Positions 52,647 to 61,353 of a stretch of 64,000 bases of DNA are shown in pieces. The stretch spans positions 3,224,001 to 3,288,000 of the forward strand of contig NZ_CP047393.1 in NCBI RefSeq assembly GCF_009858175.1, written 5' to 3'. The translations under genes and the position numbers were made by a program. Origin of the DNA: Pontibacillus sp. HMF3514. Lineage in GTDB: Bacteria; Bacillota; Bacilli; Bacillales; BH030062. Positions within the stretch are counted from its first letter, which is position 1; every line of letters begins with the position of its first letter. The notes under the pieces are model-generated. The model was not told where the DNA came from and made no database searches. It saw only the letters and a list, made by a program, of their open reading frames with translations.

Positions 52647-53177
52647 TTATTCGCCTTCAAGTTTAACACCTAATCCTTCAGCCATACGATTCACAAAATT
52701 AAAATAAGATGTGATTTGACAAATATCTAGAATTTCTCTATCTGAACATCCTGCACTACGCAGCTCGTTAACATCTTCATCCATTACTAAATGAGGAGAA
52801 TCTGTTAATTTCACAGCATAATCAAGCATCGCTCTTGTTTTGTCATTAATCTTAGCAAGGGTAAAATCTTGTTTTATTTGATCCACAAGTGTTTCATCTT
52901 TCGTTAACAAATGGAGCGCCGCCCCATGATGTTCCATTCAATAAAAACAATCATTCTTAGAGGAAACAACGGTAGCGATCATTTCCCGTGTGGACCTTTT
53001 CAGAGGTGATTTACCAAACATAATCACTTTGTAATATTCTAAATGAGCTTCAAGTGATTTTGGATTAAGGGAATGCACTTTTAAAATATTCGCCATTTTA
53101 CCATTGAACTTATCATATAATTCTCTAAGTTTTCCTTCAGATTCTTCATACTCAATCATTTCAATCCTTGATTCCAT
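52647..53177 (-). CDS. AhpD-like peroxidase with in-frame UGA at the catalytic Cys (candidate selenoprotein)
   Basis: 177 codons including one internal TGA (52938-52940). Before it: E-M-I-A-T-V-V-S-S-K-N-D-C-F-Y; after it: M-E-H-H-G-A-A-L. This reconstructs the AhpD/carboxymuconolactone decarboxylase motif E-x11-C-x2-C-x3-H with UGA in place of the second, attacking cysteine. The sequence continues in frame with normal family sequence (NFVNRMAEGLGV). A stem-loop (minus strand, 52911-52927: ATGGGGC, loop GGC, GCTCCAT) begins 10 bases after the UGA, a spacing compatible with a bacterial SECIS. Alternatives: a nonsense mutation giving a pseudogene, a sequence error, or two separate short proteins. 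The upstream neighbour is a small membrane protein, 21 bases away. Confidence 0.7.
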
Positions 53178-53198
53178 ACTCCATCACCTTTCTTTAAG

Positions 53199-53639
53199 CT
53201 ATGCATTTATTTCAGCTTGTGAACTTAGACGCTTTTCATTCATTTTAAAAACTATAGCCACCAGTAATGTAAAGAAAATATGAGTACCTAAGTTCATAAG
53301 CTGTTGTGGAGCAAAGGCATTGCTAAAGTTTGTGCCCATCCCCATCATTAATGGCATAATAAGGAGCGGGCCTAAAATCCAAATAACTACTCCATAAATA
53401 AAAGAAAGCCCTAATAAATTCATGTTACTTAATACAAATCCCCCAAAACCTACACCAAAAATTATACTTATTATCATGTGCACAATCCAACCTACAAACA
53501 ACCCTTCTCCACCAACTAAAGAAGCGATCATTGGCATTTTACCCATCATTTGCATCATAATTCCAAACACTATTCCTCCAACAATACCACCCAAAATCCC
53601 ATTCACAACCACTTGATTTACAGACATTTTTTGCTTCAT
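53199..53639 (-). CDS. small integral membrane protein of unknown function
   Basis: 146 residues from ATG 53639, eight bases after GGAG; about four hydrophobic segments rich in Gly, Met and Ile (GGIVGGIVFGIMMQMMGKMP). No family recognised. It precedes the AhpD-like gene by 21 bases, so the two are probably co-transcribed. Confidence 0.8.
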   Translation of the reverse strand: MKQKMSVNQVVVNGILGGIVGGIVFGIMMQMMGKMPMIASLVGGEGLFVGWIVHMIISIIFGVGFGGFVLSNMNLLGLSFIYGVVIWILGPLLIMPLMMGMGTNFSNAFAPQQLMNLGTHIFFTLLVAIVFKMNEKRLSSQAEINA

Positions 53640-53722
53640 CCTTCTCACTCCTTTTTAGTATTTAATTAGAGTGTATGGATAATTAAAAAAATTTTCTGTA
53701 ATTTGTATTACGTTTTGAATAA

Positions 53723-53760
53723 AAGAAAAGCGCATTCTTGGATTGGAATACGCTTTTCTT
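53723..53760. terminator. terminator downstream of the M23 hydrolase
   Basis: AAGAAAAGCG-x-ATTC pairs with GAAT-x-CGCTTTTCTT around an 8-base loop, in a T-rich context on the minus strand. Confidence 0.75.
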
Positions 53761-53789
53761 GAAGTACTACTATTCTTTTAGACAATTAT

Positions 53790-55097
53790 TTAGAAGTTGA
53801 TATATTTAGCTGGATTTACAGCATTACTCTTACTATAATTCCATGGCCCTTTGTGAAGCTCAAAGTGTAAGTGAGGTCCAGTAGAATGACCTGTTGAGCC
53901 CATATAACCTAAACGTTGGCCTTGCTTAACAGATTGTCCATTGGATACTTCACGGTTTTGCATGTGAGCATAAACGGTTGTATAAAGCTGTCCATTAACA
54001 TAGTGAGTTAAATACACTACATTTCCGTAGCTAGAAGAATAATAGGATCTTAATACAGTACCAGCTGCGGCAGCTCTAATTGGTGTAGATCCTCCATACT
54101 TACCAATATCAATGCCAGAGTGCATGGAACCCCAACGTGGACCATATCCAGAAGTTAATGGTCCATTAGCTGGTCGAATAAATCCTCCTGAATTAGAAGG
54201 CGTTGAGGAAGAAGAGTTTTTCTTTTGTGACATTTGACGCTTCTTCTCTTCTGCTCGACGTTTAGCCCGTTCAATCTCTTTTTGGATTGTTGATTGTTGA
54301 CGCTTTAGAATTGCCTCTTGTTCAGAAAGCTCCATCTTCTTCTTCTTCAGTTCTTTTTCTTCCACTTTAAGCTGTTGCATTAATTCTTGCTTTGCCGCTT
54401 TTTGTGCACCTAGATCTTTACGAAGCTGAACAAGATCCGCTTTCTGTTGTTCAAGATTTGCTTTACGCTTTTCTAGTTCTTGTTTCTTTTGTTCTACTTG
54501 CTTCTTTTTCTCTTCAAGTGACTTTTTCTCAGCCTGGTGCTTTTCCATAATTACTTTATCTTGGTCCATGATTTTCGTCACGGCTGTAGCACGGTTCAAA
54601 AAGTCTCCGAAGTTTTTCGCACCTAGAAGAACTTCTAGATAACTGATCTCTCCACCATTTTTCTGAAGGTTTCTGAGACGATCTTTGAGTAGTTCTTCAC
54701 GTTTTGCAATTCGCTTTTTTAATTCCTCAATTTCTTTCTTTAATTGAGCAATCTCTTGTTCTGTTTTCTTGATTTCTTCTTTTGTTTTCGTAATTTCTTG
54801 TTCTTTTTGACGAATCTTAGCGTTTGTTTCTTCCACTTTTCTGTCGAGTTTTTCGATTAAATTGTTGATTCGTCTTTGTTCTGCACGGTTTGCGTTAATT
54901 TCAGATTGTGTTTGGCTTTTACTCTTTTTTGTTTGATCCGCTTGGTTATTTAAAGATTTATTTTTCTTTTTCAGTGCTTCAATTTCTTTTTTAATATCTT
55001 CTAGTGTGGTGTTTGCCAGGGCTTTTTCTGAAGTTGAAACTAACGTTACTGAAAATACGAGTGTGAACACAAATAATACACCAATCAGCCTTTTCAT
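53790..55097 (-). CDS. coiled-coil M23 peptidoglycan endopeptidase (EnvC/PcsB-like)
   Basis: 435 residues. Signal peptide (1-28, ending KALA), two long coiled coils (about 30-135 and 185-295) with a break at YLEVLLGAKNFGDFLNR, and a C-terminal LytM/M23 domain with HSGIDIG and HLHFELH zinc motifs intact. The layout matches hydrolases activated through FtsEX. In B. subtilis the FtsEX partner is CwlO, which has the same coiled coils but an NlpC/P60 domain; here an M23 domain takes its place, directly downstream of ftsX. Confidence 0.92.
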   Translation of the reverse strand: MKRLIGVLFVFTLVFSVTLVSTSEKALANTTLEDIKKEIEALKKKNKSLNNQADQTKKSKSQTQSEINANRAEQRRINNLIEKLDRKVEETNAKIRQKEQEITKTKEEIKKTEQEIAQLKKEIEELKKRIAKREELLKDRLRNLQKNGGEISYLEVLLGAKNFGDFLNRATAVTKIMDQDKVIMEKHQAEKKSLEEKKKQVEQKKQELEKRKANLEQQKADLVQLRKDLGAQKAAKQELMQQLKVEEKELKKKKMELSEQEAILKRQQSTIQKEIERAKRRAEEKKRQMSQKKNSSSSTPSNSGGFIRPANGPLTSGYGPRWGSMHSGIDIGKYGGSTPIRAAAAGTVLRSYYSSSYGNVVYLTHYVNGQLYTTVYAHMQNREVSNGQSVKQGQRLGYMGSTGHSTGPHLHFELHKGPWNYSKSNAVNPAKYINF

Positions 55098-55235
55098 TCG
55101 TTCCTTTTCCCCTTCCCTGTTAGAAAAATGTCTGTATATCTGTTTATTTGATAGAGTTTAAAGACGGAGAGAGTGGAAGGTTCGGAAAAGCTTGTCCATG
55201 TCAAAGCCGTTCCGAATGGTCCACCTGTACTGTCT

Positions 55236-56129
55236 CTAAACTTTTAAGAACTTCCTTACGCTCATAACACTGCCCCAGATACCGATAAAGGCTCCGATGG
55301 CGAGTAGTATTCCTGCAATTTGCCATGCAAATGGATTGAACGGTAGGAATTCAACAAATGGTAATTGAATCTGTGATCTAAGGTTGTTGTAAAGGTAATA
55401 ATATGCCCCTACTGTGATTCCAATTGGAACGAGAGACCCTAATATTCCTAATAACATTCCTTCAATAAAGAATGGCCAACGAATAAAGCTGTTGGTTGCA
55501 CCTACAAGCTTCATGATTCCAATTTCTTTGCTTCGGTTCATGATTGTAAGTTTAATTGTGTTGGAAATGAGGAAAATAGCAGTAAATACTAACCCTACTA
55601 TGATCGCTAATCCAATATAACGCGCATACTTGGTGACTTTCAGAAGTTTTTCAACCACTTTTTCACCATAAGTTACATTATCGATGTTTTTCATCTCTTT
55701 AATTTGATCTGCTACGATAGAAGTTTCTGTTGGGTTCTCTGCTTTAACGACGAAAGCATCATTTAGAGGGTTTTCTTGTTCAAAAAGCGCCCAGGCTTTT
55801 CCTTCTTCTCCCATACTTTCAATTAAACTATTAAGCTCATCTTCTTTAGGTGAAAAATTCACAGAGGCTACTTCGGGTATACTTTCAATGTTTTGCTCAA
55901 GCGTATTGATTTGCTCTTCAGTTGCTGTACGATCTACTAATACCTTAATCTCTACATCCTTTTCAACATTGGTTGCAATTTGGTTTAAGTTCATCATGAT
56001 TACGATGAATACACCGACAAGCAATAATGTCGTGGTAACGGCACCGACAGATGCTAGCGTCATCCAACCGTTACGATAGATGTTTTTTCCACCCTCACGG
56101 ACATGTCTTCCTGCTGTTCTAAACTTCAT
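55236..56129 (-). CDS. ftsX: cell-division ABC transporter permease-like FtsX
   Basis: 297 residues from ATG 56129, after GAGGTG and overlapping ftsE by 11 bases. Four membrane segments with a large extracellular loop (about 45-165) that contacts the wall hydrolase. SVGAVTTTLLLVGVFIVIMMNLN is the conserved first segment. Confidence 0.95.
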   Translation of the reverse strand: MKFRTAGRHVREGGKNIYRNGWMTLASVGAVTTTLLLVGVFIVIMMNLNQIATNVEKDVEIKVLVDRTATEEQINTLEQNIESIPEVASVNFSPKEDELNSLIESMGEEGKAWALFEQENPLNDAFVVKAENPTETSIVADQIKEMKNIDNVTYGEKVVEKLLKVTKYARYIGLAIIVGLVFTAIFLISNTIKLTIMNRSKEIGIMKLVGATNSFIRWPFFIEGMLLGILGSLVPIGITVGAYYYLYNNLRSQIQLPFVEFLPFNPFAWQIAGILLAIGAFIGIWGSVMSVRKFLKV

Positions 56130-56805
56130 AGCCGTATTCACCTCGTTCTTCATCACGGAATATACGACCATTTTCTACTGCGATAACACGCTTTTTAATG
56201 GTATTAACAATCTCTTTGCTGTGTGTAGCCATGATGATGGTAGTTCCTCTAGCGTTAATCTCTTCAAATATTCTCATAATCTCCCAAGAAGTCTCGGGAT
56301 CAAGGTTACCTGTTGGTTCATCAGCAATCATCATTTTTGGCCGATTTACAATCGCACGTGCAATCGATACCCTCTGCTGTTCTCCACCAGAAAGCTCGTC
56401 CGGAATATGCCTAGCCTTATTTTTCAGCTTAACTAGATCAAGCACTTCCATTACACGACGACGAATGTTTTTCGGAGACTCCTCTATTACTTCTAACGCA
56501 AAAGCAATATTTTCATAGACTGTAAGCCTTGGTAAAAGCTTAAAATCCTGGAATACAACACCAATATCACGGCGAAGATGCGGGACTTTTCGCTCTTTTA
56601 ATTTATCTAAATTAATGCCATTAATAGCAATAGAGCCTTTGGTTGGCTTTTCTTCACGAAACATCATACTAATTAATGTGGATTTTCCTGCACCACTTGG
56701 TCCAACGACATACACAAACTCTCCTTGATTAATGGAGAGATTGATCCCATTTAAGGCGGTCACACCGTTGGGGTAAGTTTTGTACACGTCCTTCATCTCA
56801 ATCAT
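56119..56805 (-). CDS. ftsE: cell-division ABC transporter ATPase FtsE
   Basis: 228 residues. Walker [10 protein letters not shown], signature [14 protein letters not shown] and Walker [12 protein letters not shown] are intact. With FtsX it couples ATP hydrolysis in the cell to activation of the wall hydrolase outside. Confidence 0.96.
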   Translation of the reverse strand: MIEMKDVYKTYPNGVTALNGINLSINQGEFVYVVGPSGAGKSTLISMMFREEKPTKGSIAINGINLDKLKERKVPHLRRDIGVVFQDFKLLPRLTVYENIAFALEVIEESPKNIRRRVMEVLDLVKLKNKARHIPDELSGGEQQRVSIARAIVNRPKMMIADEPTGNLDPETSWEIMRIFEEINARGTTIIMATHSKEIVNTIKKRVIAVENGRIFRDEERGEYGYEV

Positions 56806-56906
56806 AAACTAACCACCTATATCTATAGTTGTAAGTCTTCGCTGTTGTCAATTTTGACAAAAGATGCGTGAATATGCAAATAACGACTCGTTTTCACGTC
56901 TTTACC

Positions 56907-56912
56907 ATTATA
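56907..56912 (-). promoter_or_regulatory. possible extended -10 promoter of ftsEX
   Basis: TGTTATAAT on the minus strand, about 100 bases before ftsE; no good -35. The rest of the 315-base gap to cccB holds only the cccB terminator and AT-rich sequence. Confidence 0.5.
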
Positions 56913-57043
56913 ACATCTTATTTCTGTTTTTTTAGACAAAAAATTATTACATTTTCGTTTCAAAATTTCTGTAAAAGTGTTGATATATGACAAAAGAATC
57001 AAACTTTTAATCGTTTTTATAAAAAGTATAGGAAGAGACAATT

Positions 57044-57087
57044 AAAAAAGCCCAAACAATAGGAGTCAGACCTATCATTTGAGCTTT
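57044..57087 (-). terminator. cccB terminator
   Basis: A 17-base imperfect stem (AAAGCTCAAATGATAGG with its near-complement) around a 7-base loop, followed by six T on the minus strand. Confidence 0.82.
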
Positions 57088-57120
57088 GTTTAACTTATGG
57101 ATTCTTGTAAAAAATGATTC

Positions 57121-57522
57121 TTATTTCTTAGTAGCTAACCAAGCAGCAATTGTTTCTGCTTCTTTACCTGAAGCCATGTTGCCAGGCATTGAACCCTTAC
57201 CATTTTTGATAATGTTTAAGATCTCATCCTTACCATACTTGGAACCGATCGTTTGAAGGTTCGGACCATTGTTTCCGGATAGATCTGCACCGTGACAACC
57301 TGCACAGCTTTGCTTGAAGTACTTTTTCGCTTCAGAAGCATTCACACCGCCAGCTGTTTCGCCGCCGCCATCACCTGTGTCACCATTGTCTCCAGTTTGT
57401 TCTTCTGTTTGATCTTCTCCGCCATTTTCAGTAGCGTCATCGGCACCGTTATCCCCACCGCCGCCACATGCGCCAAGTACAAGAGCAGAACCAAACAATA
57501 CGGCTAATAATTGCTTTTTCAT
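57121..57522 (-). CDS. cccB: cytochrome c551, membrane lipoprotein CccB
   Basis: 133 residues. Lipobox LVLGAC with the lipid-anchored Cys19, an acidic Gly/Asp/Glu linker (20-60), then one haem c site C73-A-G-C76-H77 and axial Met in MPGNM. Electron carrier on the outer face of the membrane. In B. subtilis cccB also stands directly upstream of ftsEX. Confidence 0.94.
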   Translation of the reverse strand: MKKQLLAVLFGSALVLGACGGGGDNGADDATENGGEDQTEEQTGDNGDTGDGGGETAGGVNASEAKKYFKQSCAGCHGADLSGNNGPNLQTIGSKYGKDEILNIIKNGKGSMPGNMASGKEAETIAAWLATKK

Positions 57523-57582
57523 TTGTTAGCATCCCCCTAACTAGTGTTTAATAAAAAAACGCTCAAGGATATTATAACCAAC

Positions 57583-58452
57583 TTAGCCGTTTTTAAAACC
57601 CTCTCCTAGAACCTCTGCAGCATCCATAGCTATGACGAACGCACTAGGATCAATCCTTTTGACGGTTTGTGTCAATTTGGTGAATTCACTCTGTTCGACA
57701 ACACACATAATAATATTGCGATCTTCATTTGTGTATCCACCGACACCACTTAAAACCGTAGCACCTCGATCGATTTCATGAAATATTCCCAATCTCACTT
57801 TCTCAACCTCTTGTGAAATAATCATGACATTTTTCGATCTGTTAAAACCGACTTGAACAACATCAATTGTACGACTTGTTGCAAACAGTCCAATTAATGC
57901 AAACAGACCTTTTTCTACATCGAAGACAATTGCTGCTGTAAGTACAATCATGCCATCAACCATAGCAATACATAATCCAAGTGGAATATGTGTGTATTTA
58001 TGAATGATTTGCGCTAGAAGGTCGACACCACCTGTAGAAGCACGACCTCTGAACACGATGCCTAGCCCAAGACCAACACCCATACCACCAAAAATCGCAG
58101 CTAATAGCGCATTGTCAGTAGCCGGCTCAATTCCGCTTGTGAGTTTTACGAAGAACGGGAGAGCAATCGTACCTACAAGTGATTTCATGCCGAAGTTTTT
58201 ACCTAGTATCAGTACCCCCGATATGAAAAGCGGGATGTTCAGGGCCCACTGGACATAAGCTGGATCCCAGTTAAAAAGCCCTTTAAGGATCGTACTGATA
58301 CCCGCTACTCCGCCAGAGGCAATTTCATTAGGAAGTAAGAAAATATTAAATGCAGTCGCAACAAAAGCGGAACCAATAATAACGAACATATATTCAATTA
58401 AATGCCTTAGCCACGTAGGCATCGGCTCTCTTCGATAACGTTTCATCATCAT
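57583..58452 (-). CDS. yvjA: YitT-family membrane protein YvjA
   Basis: 289 residues from ATG 58452, seven bases after GAGGTG; the extra 31 residues of the longer frame are not family-like. Five to six membrane segments (FNIFLLPNEIASGGVAGIST, GLGLGIVFRGRASTGGVDLLAQ) and a C-terminal DUF2179 domain (about 210-285). Function unknown. Same position next to cccB as in B. subtilis. Confidence 0.9.
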   Translation of the reverse strand: MMMKRYRREPMPTWLRHLIEYMFVIIGSAFVATAFNIFLLPNEIASGGVAGISTILKGLFNWDPAYVQWALNIPLFISGVLILGKNFGMKSLVGTIALPFFVKLTSGIEPATDNALLAAIFGGMGVGLGLGIVFRGRASTGGVDLLAQIIHKYTHIPLGLCIAMVDGMIVLTAAIVFDVEKGLFALIGLFATSRTIDVVQVGFNRSKNVMIISQEVEKVRLGIFHEIDRGATVLSGVGGYTNEDRNIIMCVVEQSEFTKLTQTVKRIDPSAFVIAMDAAEVLGEGFKNG

Positions 58453-58823
58453 AGAGATACACCTCATTCTTTCTCGGGAGTGTGGGGTGCGTGTTGGGGA
58501 TGAGGCGCTTGGGCGGGCGCTACGGTGTTTGGTGCAGCGCAACACAAAAGCATTAAAGCACCTTTACACTCTCTTGTTTTGATTGTTTACATAGATGTCC
58601 AGATTCACTCATTTTAAAATTTTCTTTATAAAACACATAAAGTCCGATATGGAGTATAGCACGGGAAGAAAATGGTGTAAACGACACTATGTTGCCGCGT
58701 TATTGTGGTGAAGTAGTGGTGTGTTGGTGAAGATCGAGGAGGTTTTGGGGGAGATGAGGGGATTCCCGCTGGGGCGGGAATCTTATTATGCTTTATGGGC
58801 TTTTCAAGGCGGGAGGGGGCCTG
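58453..58823. other. yvjA leader and promoter region
   Basis: About 370 bases without a gene. It contains the yvjA promoter (58653-58681) and a roughly 190-base leader with a small GC-rich hairpin around 58505-58525. Nothing else was recognised before the 21-bp array. Confidence 0.4.
58653..58681 (-). promoter_or_regulatory. yvjA promoter
   Basis: On the minus strand TTTACA (58676-58681), 17 bases, TATACT (58653-58658), with TG one base before the -10. Confidence 0.75.
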
Positions 58824-59116
58824 GCTTCCTCACTAATTCTGTTGACTTCTTCACTTATTTGTACAACTTCTTCACTTATTTGTACAACTTCCTCACTTAT
58901 CTACTTCGCTTCTTCACTTATTTGCACAACTTCCTCACTTATCTGGTGCGCTTCTTCACTTATTTGTACTACTTCCTCACTTATCTGCTACTCTTCTTCA
59001 CTTTTTTACACTACTTCCTCACTTATCTACTGCGCTTCTTCACTTATTTACCTACTTCCTCACTTATCTGCTGTGCTTCTTCACTTATACATACAACTCT
59101 TTCACTCATTTGCTAC
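58824..59116. repeat. 21-bp degenerate tandem repeat array, 14 units
   Basis: Units start every 21 bases from 58824, with one 20-base unit at 59055. Core TTCCTCACTTATCT alternates with TTCTTCACTTATTT, giving a 42-bp period. The core is the same as in the 35-kb array. The last unit overlaps the final codons of the NERD gene. Confidence 0.92.
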
Positions 59117-60098
59117 TTTTTACGAATGAGAGAAAATCTCTCATATTTTCAGGCGCATGATACTTTCGTGCACTAGTATCACCCGAATACCGAAGTCCTA
59201 ATTTGACTAGAAAATGATAGGCTGATCTTTCTGAACACCCTAATAAGATTCTGCATTCACGATTCGTGATCGTATTTTTAAATAACAAAAAGTAATCTGC
59301 CAAAGCTTTAATGTGGGCTATACTTGACCGATATCCACACTCTGAGCACTCCCAGCGCCTTCTAATATAATTCATAGGGAGATTACCACACCCAGGACAG
59401 TAAACGCCCAACTTAACATCAGAAGGGTTGATTGAATATTTTTTCAATAGATCTTGTTCTAAAGGAGTATCTGCTGAAATGATTTTATTTTTAATTAACT
59501 CTATATCTACTGGTTTTCGATTTTTATACAGGTCGTTATTTTTTTGGATTTGGTCAACTGTATGGATAGAGTTCATTATGGGCCATATTTGAGAATGATT
59601 TTTAGGTGGGGTAACAATGGTAGAGGGATTACAGATAGCGACCATTGGAATAACCGGGTAACTATGAATGCCGGCATTATGACGAAGCCATTCTTCTAGC
59701 TGTTTTTGTTGGCGTGTTACTTGTATTAATGGATCTTTCATTGTTTTCTTTTTACCTCTTACTAGCTGTATAAAGGTCTCACTTTCTTCATCAAAAAAGA
59801 TCGTTCCAGCGTAGTTTTTAGCCTCTACAATAAAAGCTGCGTATGGAGATAAGACGAGGGTGTCGATTTGAAAGCATTTCCCGAAGACTTGGAGGCGGAC
59901 ATCGTGGAGAATTTGGTAGGATCGATAGGGTAAAAAGCGAAGGTCATAATCGAGTAATACTTCTCCATTGTAACCAGACCACATAATACCTAAATCATCT
60001 TCAATCTGCTTCCTTTTTGGGTGGAGGAGGCTTAACCTTCTTAAGAGAGCTTCTAACTGAAGAATGATTAAAGGGACTATTCTTTTTTTCGCATTCAA
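59106..60098 (-). CDS. NERD-domain protein with zinc ribbon and C-terminal HTH
   Basis: 330 residues from a TTG at 60098, eight bases after AAAGGTG (a GTG three codons earlier is possible). The NERD (nuclease-related) domain covers about 45-160: GEVLLDYDL, FQIDTLVLSPYAAFIVEAKNYAG has the D-x(n)-E-x-K pattern of the restriction-nuclease fold. A zinc ribbon follows (CPGCG and CSECG, about 233-256), then a possible helix-turn-helix (NRECRILLGCSERSAYHFL). Cellular role unknown; DNA-related by domain content. Confidence 0.88.
   Translation of the reverse strand: MNAKKRIVPLIILQLEALLRRLSLLHPKRKQIEDDLGIMWSGYNGEVLLDYDLRFLPYRSYQILHDVRLQVFGKCFQIDTLVLSPYAAFIVEAKNYAGTIFFDEESETFIQLVRGKKKTMKDPLIQVTRQQKQLEEWLRHNAGIHSYPVIPMVAICNPSTIVTPPKNHSQIWPIMNSIHTVDQIQKNNDLYKNRKPVDIELIKNKIISADTPLEQDLLKKYSINPSDVKLGVYCPGCGNLPMNYIRRRWECSECGYRSSIAHIKALADYFLLFKNTITNRECRILLGCSERSAYHFLVKLGLRYSGDTSARKYHAPENMRDFLSFVKSSK
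59126..59144 (-). terminator. hairpin inside the 3' end of the NERD gene
   Basis: ATGAGAGA/TCTCTCAT, an 8-bp perfect stem with a 3-base loop within the last codons; no T-run follows, so termination is uncertain. Confidence 0.4.
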
Positions 60099-60125
60099 TA
60101 TTATCACACCTTTTCAAAAAATTTA

Positions 60126-60157
60126 TAAAAAGAGAGTAGCTAAAAAACTACTCTCTT
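60126..60157 (-). terminator. prfB terminator
   Basis: Perfect 10-bp stem AAGAGAGTAG/CTACTCTCTT with an A/T loop, followed by TTTTTA on the minus strand; overlaps the stop codon. Confidence 0.88.
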
Positions 60158-61257
60158 AATTCATCTTCGAACGCAAGAACGCATTAATAAATGGATTGAT
60201 GTCTCCATCCATGACGCTTTGGACGTTACCGATTTCTACATTTGTACGGTGGTCTTTTACCATAGAATATGGGTGGAAGACGTAAGAACGGATTTGGCTT
60301 CCCCATCCGATTTCTTTTTGCTCACCGCGGATCTCGTCAAGTTCTTGTTGTTGGCGTTCGATTTCTAGTTGATAAAGTTTTGACTTTAACATTTTCATCG
60401 CTTGTTCGCGGTTTTTGATTTGGGAACGTTCGGACTGACAGGTTACGACGGTTTTAGTTGGTGTGTGTGTGATACGGACGGCAGAGTCTGTTGTGTTGAC
60501 GTGCTGTCCACCTGCACCACTCGCTCGGTACGTATCAATTTTTAAGTCTTCGTTCCGCACTTCAATTTCAACTTCATCGTTGAATTCAGGCATGACTTCA
60601 CATGATGCAAAAGATGTGTGACGGCGTCCGGATGAATCAAACGGTGAGATTCGTACTAGACGGTGAACACCTTTTTCAGCTTTCAAGTAGCCATAGGCAT
60701 TATGACCTTGAATGTTCAACGTAACACTTTTAACCCCTGCTTCGTCACCTGGGAGATAATCCATCGTTTCTACTTTGAAGCCTTTTTCCTCAGCCCAACG
60801 CGTGTACATACGAAGAAGCATGCTGGCCCAGTCTTGTGACTCAGTACCACCAGCACCTGGGTGAAGTTCAAGGATTGCGTTGTGTTTATCATAAGGTTCA
60901 CTTAATAGCATCTGTAACTCAAATGAATTCAAGTCCTCAGCTAGTTGTTTAACTTCTCCTTCAAGCTCTGCATGAAGCTCTTCATCGCCCTCTTCTTTTA
61001 CAAGCTCATAGGATACTTCTAGGTTTTCATGTGTTTCTTCATGACGCTCTAATGTATGAACAAGCTCTTTTAGGCCGTTCACTTCATTAATGACTTTTTG
61101 AGCGTTTTCTTGATCATCCCAAAAAGCTGGGTCACTCATTTGTTCCTCTAGCTCAGCAATACGAGCTTTCTTGGTATCGAGGTCAAAGAGACCCCCTGAA
61201 GTCCGCTAATCGAGTAGCCATATTATCTAAATCATGTCGGATATCAATTAATTCCAT
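60156..61257 (-). CDS. prfB: peptide chain release factor 2, with programmed +1 frameshift
   Basis: 366 residues after frameshifting. Translation starts at ATG 61257 (GAGGTGATACATC upstream), reads 24 codons to an in-frame TGA (61183-61185) in CTTTGAC, then shifts +1 to read the main frame. A Shine-Dalgarno-like AGGGGG (61192-61197) stands just before the slip codon CTT. Stop-codon motif SPF and the peptidyl-hydrolysis motif GAGGQ are intact. RF2 reads UGA and UAA, so low RF2 favours its own synthesis. Downstream of secA. Confidence 0.97.
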
Positions 61258-61297
61258 GATGTATCACCTCATCAAAATTTTAGAGAACAGACGAAGA

Positions 61298-61317
61298 CAC
61301 TCTCCTCTTAGAGAGTG
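61298..61317 (-). other. hairpin between secA and prfB
   Basis: CACTCTC/GAGAGTG with a 6-base loop and no T-run; may tune read-through from secA into prfB. Confidence 0.4.
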
Positions 61318-61353
61318 CCTCGGTCTATGATGTCTAGCTCATAGCCTGCTGTT

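Noticed and set aside
52647-52937. A separate 96-residue carboxymuconolactone decarboxylase-like gene
   Set aside because: It has no ribosome binding site and begins in the middle of the AhpD active-site motif; it continues the upstream frame through UGA.
56823-57041. 72-codon minus-strand frame upstream of ftsE
   Set aside because: Low-complexity AT-rich sequence without a ribosome binding site, spanning the ftsE promoter region.
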